From: Pseudoalteromonas sp. UG3-2 | GTDB taxonomy: Bacteria; Pseudomonadota; Gammaproteobacteria; Enterobacterales; Alteromonadaceae | Assembly (NCBI RefSeq): GCF_037120705.1 | Contig: NZ_JAWLJU010000002.1 | Location: forward strand, 1,612,001-1,676,000 | Direction: 5' to 3' | Length of the DNA: 64,000 bases | Position numbers and translations under genes: made by a program | Shown here: one piece after another, positions 39,374 through 48,228 of the stretch | Position numbering within the stretch: position 1 is the stretch's first letter | Layout: the number at the start of each line of letters is the position of its first letter | Notes under the pieces: generated by a model | The model's input: the letters and a program-made list of their open reading frames with translations, nothing else | Databases searched by the model: none | Told to the model about the DNA's origin: nothing

Positions 39374-39839
39374 AAGCTTGTAATTGTTGTAATAATGCCT
39401 CGCCACGCTTGGAACGCGCCTGTAAATGGATTTCACGTGCTTCACCAACATAGCTCATGGTGACGTCTAAATCGGGCTCAGGAATAAAGCCCTCGCCTTT
39501 TTCTGGCCATTCCACAATGCACACAGCGCGGCTATCAAAGTAGTCTCGGATCCCCATAAACTCTAGCTCTTCAGGTGAACCAAGGCGATATAAATCAAAA
39601 TGATATATTGAGACATCAGCCAGTTCATAAGGTTCAACTAGGGTATAAGTGGGACTTTTTACCTTACCTGAATGACCCAAATTTTGGATCACCCCTCGTG
39701 TTAACGTGGTTTTACCTGCGCCTAAGTCGCCATGCAGAAATAACACAGCGCCCTCTCGGATCACCTGTGCCAGCGCTCCACCCATTGCCACTGTTGCTGA
39801 CTCATCAGCCAAGTCAAATCGTAAATGACTCTCTGTCAT
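39366..39839 (-). CDS. tsaE: TsaE, t6A37 biosynthesis ATPase
   Basis: P-loop ATPase that drives the TsaBD complex forming threonylcarbamoyl-A37 in tRNA. 157 residues. Walker A HGDLGAGKTTLTRG, SPTYTLVEPY, HFDLYRLG and IVEWPEKGE are intact. Overlaps nnr by 4 bp and amiB by 8 bp. Confidence 0.97.
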   Translation of the reverse strand: MTESHLRFDLADESATVAMGGALAQVIREGAVLFLHGDLGAGKTTLTRGVIQNLGHSGKVKSPTYTLVEPYELADVSIYHFDLYRLGSPEELEFMGIRDYFDSRAVCIVEWPEKGEGFIPEPDLDVTMSYVGEAREIHLQARSKRGEALLQQLQAYA

Positions 39840-41320
39840 TCTAAAATACCTCGAATGTGTTCGAATAAATCACCGGCTAATAGTCCCTTTTCGCCATCAC
39901 GCGCGGCCAGCTCAGCGGCTAAACCATGAATATACACGGCTAGGTTAGTAGCGGCAAATGGTTCCATCCCCTGCGCCATTAAACTGCCAATAATACCAGA
40001 TAACACATCGCCCATCCCAGCACTGGCCATTGCCGCACAGCCTGAGCGGTTAATATTCACTCTACTTTGCTGACAAATTAGCGAGCCTGGCCCTTTGAGC
40101 ACACTCACCGCATTGTATTGAGCACTGATGGCGGCTGCCAATTGGAAGCGGTTCTGCTCGTCGATGGCGTCTTCGGTATTAGCAATTAAGCGTTTTGCTT
40201 CGCCAAGGTGCGGCGTTAATACCCAATTGGTTTTGCGGGCCGTGTGCTCAGCCAATAGGTTTAAGCCATCGGCATCAATCACCATGGGTAAGTCACTTTC
40301 CAGTACTTGAGTAAATAACGCTTGGCTCCATGAGTCTTGGCCCAATCCAGGTCCTAGCACCACCACAGTCGCCTTAGCTAACAAAGGCTCTAGGGATGCG
40401 GTATTACTAACGCCATGGACCATTAACTCATAGCGCCCCTGGATCACCGTGGCTACGTTATCTGGGTGCGTGGCCACCGATACCAAGCCCGCACCAGAGC
40501 GCAATGCTGCCTCTGCAGCGAGGCGAATCGCACCGGGCATACCACGATTACCGCCAATCAGCAGCACATGACCATGGCTATTTTTGTAGCTATCAAGGGC
40601 GCGGATGGGCCGTGCCGCCATTAAGGTGGTATGATTTAAAAAGCTCACTTCGGGCTCAACCAGCGCCTTAAAGCTCTCGCTGACTTCTAAACCTGCATGA
40701 TACAGCCTGCCAACACAGCGCTTAGCACTACCCGTTAATAAGCCTTTTTTTAGCGCAATAAAAGTCACCGTGGCGCTGGCAACAAAGCTCGATGCTGCCA
40801 CTGTCGCGCTAGTGGCATTGACGCCACTAGGAACATCCAGCGCTAACCTTTCGCATGCCAAAGGATTTACTTTTGCAAAACAAGCGGCGACATTGGCGGG
40901 CAGTCCGCCTCTGAAGCCGGTGCCAAACACAGCATCAACAATTAAGTTAAAATCACCTAACGCCAAGGCGTTGTCATTAGTGACCACCTCTCCTTTAAAA
41001 GCCTGATACGCCTTTTGTGCATCCCCTTTTAATTGCTCGGGGTCAAACAACGACCACACCGTGACATTAAATCCTGCTTGCTGACATAAGCGCGCCACAA
41101 CAAAGCCATCACCGGCATTGTTGCCTTTTCCTGTGAGGATCAAGATACGACTTTGCGGTGCTTGATGGTCTTGGATAAAGCGAAAAGCGGCCTGACCCGC
41201 TCGCTGCATTAATTCACTTAGGGTGGTTCCCGACATTTGCGCCGCTTGCCCTTCATTTTCTTGAACCTGTTGGGCGCTATAGGCGAATTGTGGTAAATTA
41301 TCGGTGTATTCAACAGCCAT
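39836..41320 (-). CDS. nnr: Bifunctional NAD(P)HX epimerase/dehydratase
   Basis: Repairs hydrated NADH/NADPH. 494 residues in two domains: N-terminal YjeF epimerase (GKGNNAGDGFVVARL, DAVFGTGFRGGLP, LDVPSGVNA) and C-terminal ADP-dependent dehydratase (VVVLGPGLGQD, VIDADGLNLLA, GAGMGDVLSGIIG). Ribosome site AGGAAG. First gene of the leftward superoperon running to hflC. Its start is 11 bp from the divergent queG start. Confidence 0.96.
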   Translation of the reverse strand: MAVEYTDNLPQFAYSAQQVQENEGQAAQMSGTTLSELMQRAGQAAFRFIQDHQAPQSRILILTGKGNNAGDGFVVARLCQQAGFNVTVWSLFDPEQLKGDAQKAYQAFKGEVVTNDNALALGDFNLIVDAVFGTGFRGGLPANVAACFAKVNPLACERLALDVPSGVNATSATVAASSFVASATVTFIALKKGLLTGSAKRCVGRLYHAGLEVSESFKALVEPEVSFLNHTTLMAARPIRALDSYKNSHGHVLLIGGNRGMPGAIRLAAEAALRSGAGLVSVATHPDNVATVIQGRYELMVHGVSNTASLEPLLAKATVVVLGPGLGQDSWSQALFTQVLESDLPMVIDADGLNLLAEHTARKTNWVLTPHLGEAKRLIANTEDAIDEQNRFQLAAAISAQYNAVSVLKGPGSLICQQSRVNINRSGCAAMASAGMGDVLSGIIGSLMAQGMEPFAATNLAVYIHGLAAELAARDGEKGLLAGDLFEHIRGILE

Positions 41321-41331
41321 GATTTCTTCCT

Positions 41332-42465
41332 GTGACCAGCAATAGTATTAATTATAGTGAACTTGCAAAACAAATTAAGCAATGGGGCCAAGAACTTGGC
41401 TTTGCCGAAGTGGGGATCACCGACATTGACTTAAGTGAACATGAAGCGCAGCTGCAGCGCTGGCTCGATGCTGGCTTTCACGGTGAAATGGAGTATATGG
41501 CTGCCCATGGTATGAAGCGAGCTCGTCCGGCAGAGCTGGTGCCCGGCACGCAACGGGTCATTGCGGTGAAGATGAATTACTTGCCCCCTGAAGCCAGTTT
41601 TGCGCGCGCCCTTGGCAATAAAAGTACAGCCTATATTTCTCGTTATGCCTTAGGCCGCGATTACCACAAAGTAATGCGCAATCGACTTAAGAAGCTGGGG
41701 CAAAAAATTGAGCAGCAAGTGGCTGGACTTGGGTTTCGCCCCTTTGTTGACTCAGCGCCGGTGTTGGAGCGGCAAATTGCCGAAAAAGCGGGGCTGGGCT
41801 GGCGAGGTAAAAATAGCCTAGTACTGCACAAACAAGCCGGCTCGTGGTTTTTCTTAGGAGAGCTGTTTGTTGATATTCCCCTTCCCGTGGATAACCCCAC
41901 CAGTGAAGAGGGCTGTGGTCGCTGCACCGCTTGCATGACGCTGTGCCCTACTGGCGCCATTGTGGAACCCTATGTAGTCGATGCTCGGCGTTGTATTTCG
42001 TACCTTACCATTGAATTACAAGGGACCATCCCCGAAGAATTTCGCAGCGCCATTGGCAACCGCATTTATGGTTGTGATGATTGCCAGCTGGTGTGTCCTT
42101 GGAACCGCTTTGGTAAGATTACCGATGAGGCGGATTTTCACCCGCGCAGCCAACTGAAAGATCAAGAGCTACTCACTTTGTTCGCCTGGGATGAAGCCAC
42201 CTTTTTAAAAAATACCGAGGGCAGCCCAATTCGCCGCATTGGTCATGAACGCTGGTTGCGTAACCTTGCCGTGGGACTCGGCAATGCCCCCTACAGTGAT
42301 GACATAATCGCCGCACTGGAAGAAAAACGCCCGCAAGCCTCCCCTTTGGTGCAAGAGCATATTGATTGGGCGCTGCAACAACAGCAACAAAAGCTGCAGG
42401 TTGCAAAGCGCAAAGAAGCCAGACTGATCCGAATTATTGAAAAAGGCCTCCCTCGAGATGCCTAA
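41332..42465 (+). CDS. queG: QueG, epoxyqueuosine reductase
   Basis: Cobalamin- and Fe-S-dependent enzyme for the last step of queuosine synthesis in tRNA. 377 residues. RYALGRDYHKVMRNRLKKLG, the first ferredoxin-like cluster CGRCTACMTLCPTGAI, the second CDDCQLVCPWN, and a C-terminal HEAT-like region ending IEKGLPRDA, as in E. coli. GTG start with no clear ribosome site; it is the only start fitting the family N-terminus. Divergent from nnr, as in E. coli. Confidence 0.95.
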   Translation: MTSNSINYSELAKQIKQWGQELGFAEVGITDIDLSEHEAQLQRWLDAGFHGEMEYMAAHGMKRARPAELVPGTQRVIAVKMNYLPPEASFARALGNKSTAYISRYALGRDYHKVMRNRLKKLGQKIEQQVAGLGFRPFVDSAPVLERQIAEKAGLGWRGKNSLVLHKQAGSWFFLGELFVDIPLPVDNPTSEEGCGRCTACMTLCPTGAIVEPYVVDARRCISYLTIELQGTIPEEFRSAIGNRIYGCDDCQLVCPWNRFGKITDEADFHPRSQLKDQELLTLFAWDEATFLKNTEGSPIRRIGHERWLRNLAVGLGNAPYSDDIIAALEEKRPQASPLVQEHIDWALQQQQQKLQVAKRKEARLIRIIEKGLPRDA

Positions 42466-42480
42466 GCCCCGAGTCATAAT

Positions 42481-43365
42481 CATGAAAACAATCGCGATAT
42501 AAAATCGCTGCTACGGACTTGTGCATGTGTTTTAAATATCGAAGCCAATAACCACACCGACCCTGTAGCAGCGGATTTATTCCACGACCTAATGGACCCT
42601 GAATCAAGTTCAGGGTGACGGAATAATTGAATTTAGGGTAAAGGGTAGCTGCGAAGGTGAGAATACAGAAGGTGGGACCGGCTTTACGCCGGGAGCTTTT
42701 TGCGCGATGTAAAATCACGCCTACAGTTTTTCTATGTAGGGCCGGCTTTACGCTGGGATGTAAAACCACGCCTACCAAAAACCGTCACTCCGGACTGGAT
42801 CCGGAGCCTAGGTAAAACCATCGCGGTGTAAAATCATAAAAAACAATCGCGATATAAAATCGCTGCTACGGACTTGTGCATGTGTTTTAAATATCGAAGC
42901 CAATAACCACACCGACCCTGTAGCAGCGGATTTATTCCGCGACCTAATGGACCCTGAATCAAGTTCAGGGTGACGTATTTTGTAGCCGCGGATTTATTCC
43001 GCGGAGATGCCTCAACCTAAAGCTTCCTTGTGGGACCGGCTTTACGCCGGGAGCTTTTTGCGCGATGTAAAATCACGCCTACAGTTTTTCTATGTAGGGC
43101 CGGCTTTACGCCGGGGTGTAAAACCACGCCTACCAAAAACCGTCACTTCGGACTAGATCCGGAGCCTAGGTAAAACCATCGCGGTGTAAAATCATAAAAA
43201 ACAATCGCGATATAAAATCGCTGCTACGACATAGTGCATGTGTTTTAAATACCGAAGCCAATAACCACACCGACCCTGTAGCAGCGGATTTATTCCGCGA
43301 CCCAATGGACCCTGAATCCAGTTCAGGGTGACGTATTTTGTAGCAGCGGATTTATTCCACGACCA
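42481..43365. repeat. Palindromic repeat mosaic, cluster 3 (three tandem units of 355-358 bp)
   Basis: Fills the convergent gap between queG and a response regulator gene. The anchor CAATCGCGATATAAAATCGC recurs at 42489, 42844 and 43202, giving periods of 355 and 358 bp; the third unit is partial. Each unit holds the compound 'CGCTGCTACG - about 50 nt - GTAGCAGCGG' element, then CCTGAATCAAGTTCAGG, GGACCGGCTTTACGCCGG and CTCCGGACTGGATCCGGAG hairpins. Orientation is the same as in clusters 1 and 2. Confidence 0.9.
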
Positions 43366-43373
43366 ATGGGCTG

Positions 43374-44507
43374 TTATTCCGACTTTTTCGATAATAGTTT
43401 GAGGTCTTCTTCGATGTCGTGAAATGCGGTTTTTATTTCTTGCACACTTTCTTCCCGAGCAACTGAGCTTTGAATAGCTTTATCAACATTTCGATAAATA
43501 AATAGCTCCTGATCTTCATCCAGCCCCATGGTGGGAATACGCTCTTCAAACATCTCTTGTAACGCTCTAAAAACACGCTCATTTTCTTGGCGGTTTTTAT
43601 CTAACAAGGCAATCATGTTGTTAAATTTGCTCTGCACCATGGTAATGGCTTCTTCTAGGTCGTCATGTTGTTGCGCCAGCTTACGCTTGGTGGCAATAGC
43701 CAATAGCTGCTGCTCAGTTACACTGGCAATAAAGCAGATGTGGTCACGTAAACGGCCGTGTTTATCAGGGTCATCATCCGGCATATTAAGAATTAATATG
43801 CTCAACATTGGATAATTGACTAAAATGCGATTAGTAAACTCGTGTAAGCGCCCTTTGTTGCGTAAGATTTCGAATAGTTCAATAACAATGGGAGAGCATA
43901 CTCCGGTACTGGCAAAGTGATGCAGTTGACCTTCAAGGCGAATTTCCATATTGCAGTTAAGCCCTAAGCCACGCAGGCACTGGCATAATGCTTCAGCAAG
44001 TTTTGGTAAGGTCTCAATATTACCAATTTGCTCAATGTAATTAACGATTTGGCCCATTTCACTGCTGTTGGCCATGGCGCTGAATGCCGTTGAGGTGGCA
44101 TCTTCTACTTGCTGCGCCAGCAAGTCTTTTTCTTGCAGTAACTGTCCTAAATGAGACAGCTTTGCTTTCAGCTCACCCTGGCCAAAAGGCTTAACAATGT
44201 AATCCTCAGCGCCCACCGAGTAGCCTTCCATGCGCTCTTCTACCGACCCCCTTGCCGACACAAACATCACAATAATGTGCTGCGTGTTGGGGTTTTCTTT
44301 GATCGCTTTACAGACCTCATAGCCATTCATTTTTGGCATACTGACATCCAGCAATATCACCTGCGGGTCGAAGTCTTCTACCACTTCAAGGCATGCAGGG
44401 CCGCTTTCAACAGTTTGTAATTCAAAGTCGAGATCTTCTAGGATTTCTTCGATAATTTCGAGGTTAAACGGTTCATCATCCACCGCCAGAATTCGTTTTA
44501 GCGCCAT
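43374..44507 (-). CDS. Response regulator with uncharacterised output region
   Basis: 377 residues. Receiver domain at 1-125 with D10, D11, phospho-acceptor D54 (VILLDVSMPKMNGYEV) and switch Lys in YIVKPFG. The C-terminal 250 residues carry no DNA-binding, GGDEF, EAL or HD motif I recognise; residues about 165-270 could be GAF-like, followed by coiled-coil (EAITMVQSKFNNMIALLDKNRQ region) and an acidic tail. 113 bp downstream of the kinase at 44621 on the same strand, presumably its partner. Output probably by protein-protein contact. Confidence 0.82.
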   Translation of the reverse strand: MALKRILAVDDEPFNLEIIEEILEDLDFELQTVESGPACLEVVEDFDPQVILLDVSMPKMNGYEVCKAIKENPNTQHIIVMFVSARGSVEERMEGYSVGAEDYIVKPFGQGELKAKLSHLGQLLQEKDLLAQQVEDATSTAFSAMANSSEMGQIVNYIEQIGNIETLPKLAEALCQCLRGLGLNCNMEIRLEGQLHHFASTGVCSPIVIELFEILRNKGRLHEFTNRILVNYPMLSILILNMPDDDPDKHGRLRDHICFIASVTEQQLLAIATKRKLAQQHDDLEEAITMVQSKFNNMIALLDKNRQENERVFRALQEMFEERIPTMGLDEDQELFIYRNVDKAIQSSVAREESVQEIKTAFHDIEEDLKLLSKKSE

Positions 44508-44620
44508 TACATATCATCCTTTATGGTCCTTTACAGCCAAAGTCTTGTTTCATTACAGAAATAAGAACGATTACCTTTGTAGTTATAGACCCTGAGCGAA
44601 GGTCTTGCCAGCTTTATTAA

Positions 44621-46591
44621 TTACAACGCGTTACTGGTTTCGAAATGCTCGGCATGGGGCAAAATAATGTGAATACGAGCCCCCACATCCGGGTTATTTT
44701 CGGCGTAGATCTGGCCTTTATGCAGCAGCACAAACTCCTTACAAATAGCCAGTCCCAAACCGGTTCCTCCAGCGCCACTGGCAGTTTTACTACTTTGCAC
44801 AAACTTAGAAAAAATATCCTCAAGTTCATCTTCTGGAATACCAACCCCTTGGTCGACAATTTCAATATGCAGCTCTTTATCTTTGCTACTTAGGAGTACG
44901 GCAATCTCGCTACCTTTTGGACTAAACTTTAAGGCATTACCCAGTAAGTTCCTGACCACTTGGCTAAGTTGTTCAGGATCGCAAAACGTTTTAATTTGGC
45001 TGCTGGGCTTATCAAAGCGAATTTTTATATTCTTCTCCATCGCTGTGCCAGATACATCCTCAATGCCACTGTCAATAATCGCGATTAAATCTTGAAAGCT
45101 GGGGTTAAAGGGAAAGCGCCCAGCATCGAGCTTAGATAAATCAAGCAAATTATTTAATAGCACTAGTAAGCGTTCACCGCTGGTTTCGATGCGCGATAAA
45201 TACTTTCTCAACTTTTCTTCTGCCAGTTCTGGCGCCTCGAGCTTTTCTAAACCAAAGCGGGCAAAACTGAGTATTGAGTGCATGGGCGTGCGCAGCTCAT
45301 GAGACATATTAGCCAAAAACTCAGATTTAGATAAGTTGGCCGCTTCTGCAGCTTCTTTGGCATTTTGTAATTGCGCTGTGCGAGCCTGCACTTCTAACTC
45401 GAGGATTTCTTTGGTTTCCTCCAATATTTCTTGTTGCTTTTTAAACTTGGAGATATTTTTGAAAATCACCGCAAACGCCATTTCGCCATGATGATCGATT
45501 TCATTAAACGTGCCCATCAACGGGATAACTCGGCCATCAACCAGTGGTAAATTAAGCTCGCAGTTAAACTGGTGTCGTATACCGCCATGCTTGATTAATT
45601 CACGTAGATTCGCGACAGATTGCTCATCAAATAATTCAAAAATAGACAATGCCTGCAAAGACTCGGCAGACGTGTTAAACAAATCACAACAGGCATCGTT
45701 GGCTTCGATAACAAAACCAAGCCGATTGAATAACATAATAGGATCGGGTGTGTGCTTATAAATTACGCGCAGCAAGCTATCGCGTTCGATCAGAGCATCT
45801 ACGGTATCTTGTAACCTTTCAACCAGTTCATGGTTATGACGGCGAAGCAGCTCAGTTTGCCAAAGCTTGTGTAAGCTCTGCAGTAATTCACTTTCATCAA
45901 AGGGTTTAATTAAGACATCTTCCACCCCTTGACGCACCGCTTCTAACAAATCCACTTGATTGACTCGCGATGTCATAAGCAAACATCGGCACTCTGGATG
46001 AATAAGACGCACCTTATTGAAGACATCTAAGCCACTTTCGTTCTCTAAATTGAAGTCGCTTATCAGTAAATCAAAGCTATGCTGCTCTGCAGCCTGCATC
46101 GCTTCTTCCAGCGTGGTTGCTGTGGTCACGGCTAGCTGTGCCCCACGCAGGTTATTGGCAAGCGCTTCCAATCTCGGAGCGTGATGATCGACCAAGAGGA
46201 CTTTAGGTAAAACCAAAGCATTCGCAGCGCCAATCTCTAATAAGCGTTCAAGTAGAGAGGTAATATCTTTATTGGCAAAAAAAGGATAGACAACTATGCC
46301 ATTGGGGAGATTGCGGTTGATTTCGCTAAACAGCCTAAGATGCTCAGCGTTATCAGGCTTTGGCGCCAATAACACTAACTTATCATGATGTTGTAATTGT
46401 TCAATGGATTGCAATCTTTCAACCGGTACACCGTGGGCAATAACAATCACCTCGAAAACATCAAAATCCAGTTCTGTATCTAAACTGCGATAATGCAGGT
46501 GGTCAACATCGCCACCAAGCAACTCAAACAACACCTTTACCCGCATTGCTTGTACACTGCTGCTGTCTATTATCAGAACTCGATTGCTCAT
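44621..46591 (-). CDS. Hybrid histidine kinase with pseudo-receiver, receiver and PAS domains
   Basis: 656-residue cytoplasmic kinase with no membrane segment. Order: degenerate receiver (1-120) where the phospho-acceptor strand reads FEVIVIAHGVP (A52/H53, no Asp); true receiver (128-245) with D179 (LLISDFNLENESG) and KPFD; PAS (about 270-390); coiled coil; HisKA with His at about 431 (MSHELRTPMHSI); ATPase with NLLGNALKFS, DQGVGIP and GGTGLGLAI. Receivers placed before the kinase core suggest input by phosphotransfer. Probably an operon with the response regulator downstream. Confidence 0.88.
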   Translation of the reverse strand: MSNRVLIIDSSSVQAMRVKVLFELLGGDVDHLHYRSLDTELDFDVFEVIVIAHGVPVERLQSIEQLQHHDKLVLLAPKPDNAEHLRLFSEINRNLPNGIVVYPFFANKDITSLLERLLEIGAANALVLPKVLLVDHHAPRLEALANNLRGAQLAVTTATTLEEAMQAAEQHSFDLLISDFNLENESGLDVFNKVRLIHPECRCLLMTSRVNQVDLLEAVRQGVEDVLIKPFDESELLQSLHKLWQTELLRRHNHELVERLQDTVDALIERDSLLRVIYKHTPDPIMLFNRLGFVIEANDACCDLFNTSAESLQALSIFELFDEQSVANLRELIKHGGIRHQFNCELNLPLVDGRVIPLMGTFNEIDHHGEMAFAVIFKNISKFKKQQEILEETKEILELEVQARTAQLQNAKEAAEAANLSKSEFLANMSHELRTPMHSILSFARFGLEKLEAPELAEEKLRKYLSRIETSGERLLVLLNNLLDLSKLDAGRFPFNPSFQDLIAIIDSGIEDVSGTAMEKNIKIRFDKPSSQIKTFCDPEQLSQVVRNLLGNALKFSPKGSEIAVLLSSKDKELHIEIVDQGVGIPEDELEDIFSKFVQSSKTASGAGGTGLGLAICKEFVLLHKGQIYAENNPDVGARIHIILPHAEHFETSNAL

Positions 46592-46676
46592 CTATTAATT
46601 CCTTTACCGACGACTGTGCAATTCAGTTTAGTAGAAGAATCACTAGAGGTGAAAAAATCACTAATAAAGGCAGGAG

Positions 46677-47174
46677 TTAAGACGGGATATGTTTACCCAA
46701 AATAGTTAAACTGTGTTTTTTGCCATCCAGTAGCGCTACTTTAGGAAGCTCTCCCCAACGCTCATAACCATGTTTTAGGAACAGTTGAATACTCGGCGTG
46801 TTATGCGAGAAAATAAAGCCCACTAAGGTATCAATCTCTAACTCTGGTGCTTGCTGCTCAGCAAAGCGCATCAGCTCACTCCCAAGCCCTCTGCCTTGAG
46901 CCTGTTCAGCAATGTAAATACTGACTTCGGTGGTACCATCATAAGCTGGTCGACCATAAAAACTGCTGTAACTTAACCAAGCAATCACTTGGTCACCCTG
47001 CTCAACAACGTAAATGGGTCGCTTGCCACTGTGTCCGGCAAACCACGACTGCTTTTCTGCTACACTTACCGGCTCAGTATCGGCGGTGACCATACGACTG
47101 GGAATGGTGGCGTTGTAAATAGCAACAATGGCCGCTAAATCGGGTTGTTTTGCTAATCTAATGTTCATAATCAT
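46677..47174 (-). CDS. GNAT acetyltransferase, phosphinothricin-acetyltransferase-like
   Basis: 165 residues. The PAT-type pattern is clear: IYNATIPSRMVTADTEPVS, WLSYSSFYGRPAYDGTTEVSIYI, then the acetyl-CoA loop QAQGRGLGSELM and HNTPSIQLFLKHGYERWGELP. Members N-acetylate small amines such as methionine sulfoximine; the true substrate is unknown. Two starts (47174, 47168) are possible; neither has a strong ribosome site. Divergent from the glutathione peroxidase gene. Confidence 0.87.
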   Translation of the reverse strand: MIMNIRLAKQPDLAAIVAIYNATIPSRMVTADTEPVSVAEKQSWFAGHSGKRPIYVVEQGDQVIAWLSYSSFYGRPAYDGTTEVSIYIAEQAQGRGLGSELMRFAEQQAPELEIDTLVGFIFSHNTPSIQLFLKHGYERWGELPKVALLDGKKHSLTILGKHIPS

Positions 47175-47234
47175 GATCAGGTAAATAACTATCGGCGTAT
47201 AATAAAAGATAAAACAATCAAAAGGAAAGCAGAC

Positions 47235-47783
47235 ATGCGTAAATCTATCTCCGCCTTGGCTTTGGGCTTGGGCCTTTTATTTACCTCCAGTGCCAATGCA
47301 CAATCACAATCGTGTGACGACTTCACCAACGTAGAGCTAAGAAAGCTGCGCTCTGATGACACCCTAAACCTATGCCAGTTTAAAGACAAACCTTTATTAA
47401 TTGTTAATACCGCCAGTAATTGTGGCTTTACCGGACAATTCGAAGGGTTAGAGAAAGTCCACCAGAAATACAAAGACGACGGGCTTGTGGTGTTAGGCTT
47501 CCCTTCTGATGACTTTTTCCAAGAAGAAGACGATGAAAAAGCCACCGCCGAAGTCTGTTTTATCAACTACGGCGTGACCTTTGATATGTTTGCCACCTCA
47601 GCAGTGCGCGGCTCAGACGCTAACCCAGTTTTTCAGTACTTAAATGAAGTAACTAGCTCACCTAATTGGAATTTTTATAAATATCTCGTCTCGGCCGACC
47701 GCAAAACGATTCAACGTTTTAACAGCCGCACCGAGCCAATGTCGGATGAGTTAACCAGCGAAATCGAAAAACTATTACCGTGA
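47235..47783 (+). CDS. Exported glutathione-peroxidase-like thiol peroxidase
   Basis: 182 residues with a signal peptide (MRKSISALAL..., cleavage after SANA), so periplasmic. Peroxidatic C63 lies in NTASNCGFTGQFEGLE, and WNFYKYLV carries the catalytic Trp-Asn. The usual GFPCNQFGxQE is replaced by GFPSDDFFQEE, with a possible resolving Cys in AEVCFINYG. Probably a thioredoxin-type peroxidase rather than a glutathione user. AAGGA ribosome site before the ATG. Confidence 0.87.
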   Translation: MRKSISALALGLGLLFTSSANAQSQSCDDFTNVELRKLRSDDTLNLCQFKDKPLLIVNTASNCGFTGQFEGLEKVHQKYKDDGLVVLGFPSDDFFQEEDDEKATAEVCFINYGVTFDMFATSAVRGSDANPVFQYLNEVTSSPNWNFYKYLVSADRKTIQRFNSRTEPMSDELTSEIEKLLP

Positions 47784-47850
47784 TTGCTGATTTTTTCAAC
47801 CACCTATATTAGAATAAAGTATGAATTGTGATTAAACATTTGGAGAAGTT

Positions 47851-48132
47851 ATGGCAGTAGCGAGTGCAAGGCACATCTTAGTAGACAGCGAAGCGCAGTG
47901 TTTGGAACTTAAAGAGCGTATTGCTGCTGGGGAAGAGTTTGCAGATATTGCAAAACAATACTCCAATTGTCCCTCAGGCCAAGATGGCGGTGCTTTGGGC
48001 GAGTTTGGCCCAGGTATGATGGTGCCGGAGTTTGACAAAGTGGTGTTCTCAGCTCCCGTAAATGAAGTTCAGGGCCCAGTGCAAACTCAGTTTGGTTTCC
48101 ATCTTTTAGAGGTAACCAGTCGCTCAGATTAA
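47851..48132 (+). CDS. ppiC: Parvulin-type peptidyl-prolyl isomerase
   Basis: 93-residue single-domain parvulin: ASARHILVDSEAQC, FADIAKQYSNCPSGQDGGALGEFGPGMMVPEFD, VQTQFGFHLLEV. It has no signal peptide, so cytoplasmic, the size of E. coli PpiC. GGAG ribosome site upstream. Confidence 0.93.
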   Translation: MAVASARHILVDSEAQCLELKERIAAGEEFADIAKQYSNCPSGQDGGALGEFGPGMMVPEFDKVVFSAPVNEVQGPVQTQFGFHLLEVTSRSD

Positions 48133-48182
48133 TTCTGCAGTTGCGAAAAATGTCTGCATTCGCCATCATTCTAACAAGCTAG

Positions 48183-48204
48183 GCTAAGCTGCTTTAAGCT
48201 TAGC
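48183..48204. terminator. Small hairpin after ppiC
   Basis: GCTAAGC/GCTTAGC stem with an 8-nt loop between ppiC and the GST gene. No U tract; weak candidate. Confidence 0.35.
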
Positions 48205-48228
48205 ATTAACCTAATAAGGAATGATGGC

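Noticed and set aside
42434..42778. Minus-strand 114-codon frame at the queG end
   Set aside because: Runs through palindromic modules and antisense into queG; the peptide (VTLNLIQGPLGRGINPLLQ) recurs in other clusters.
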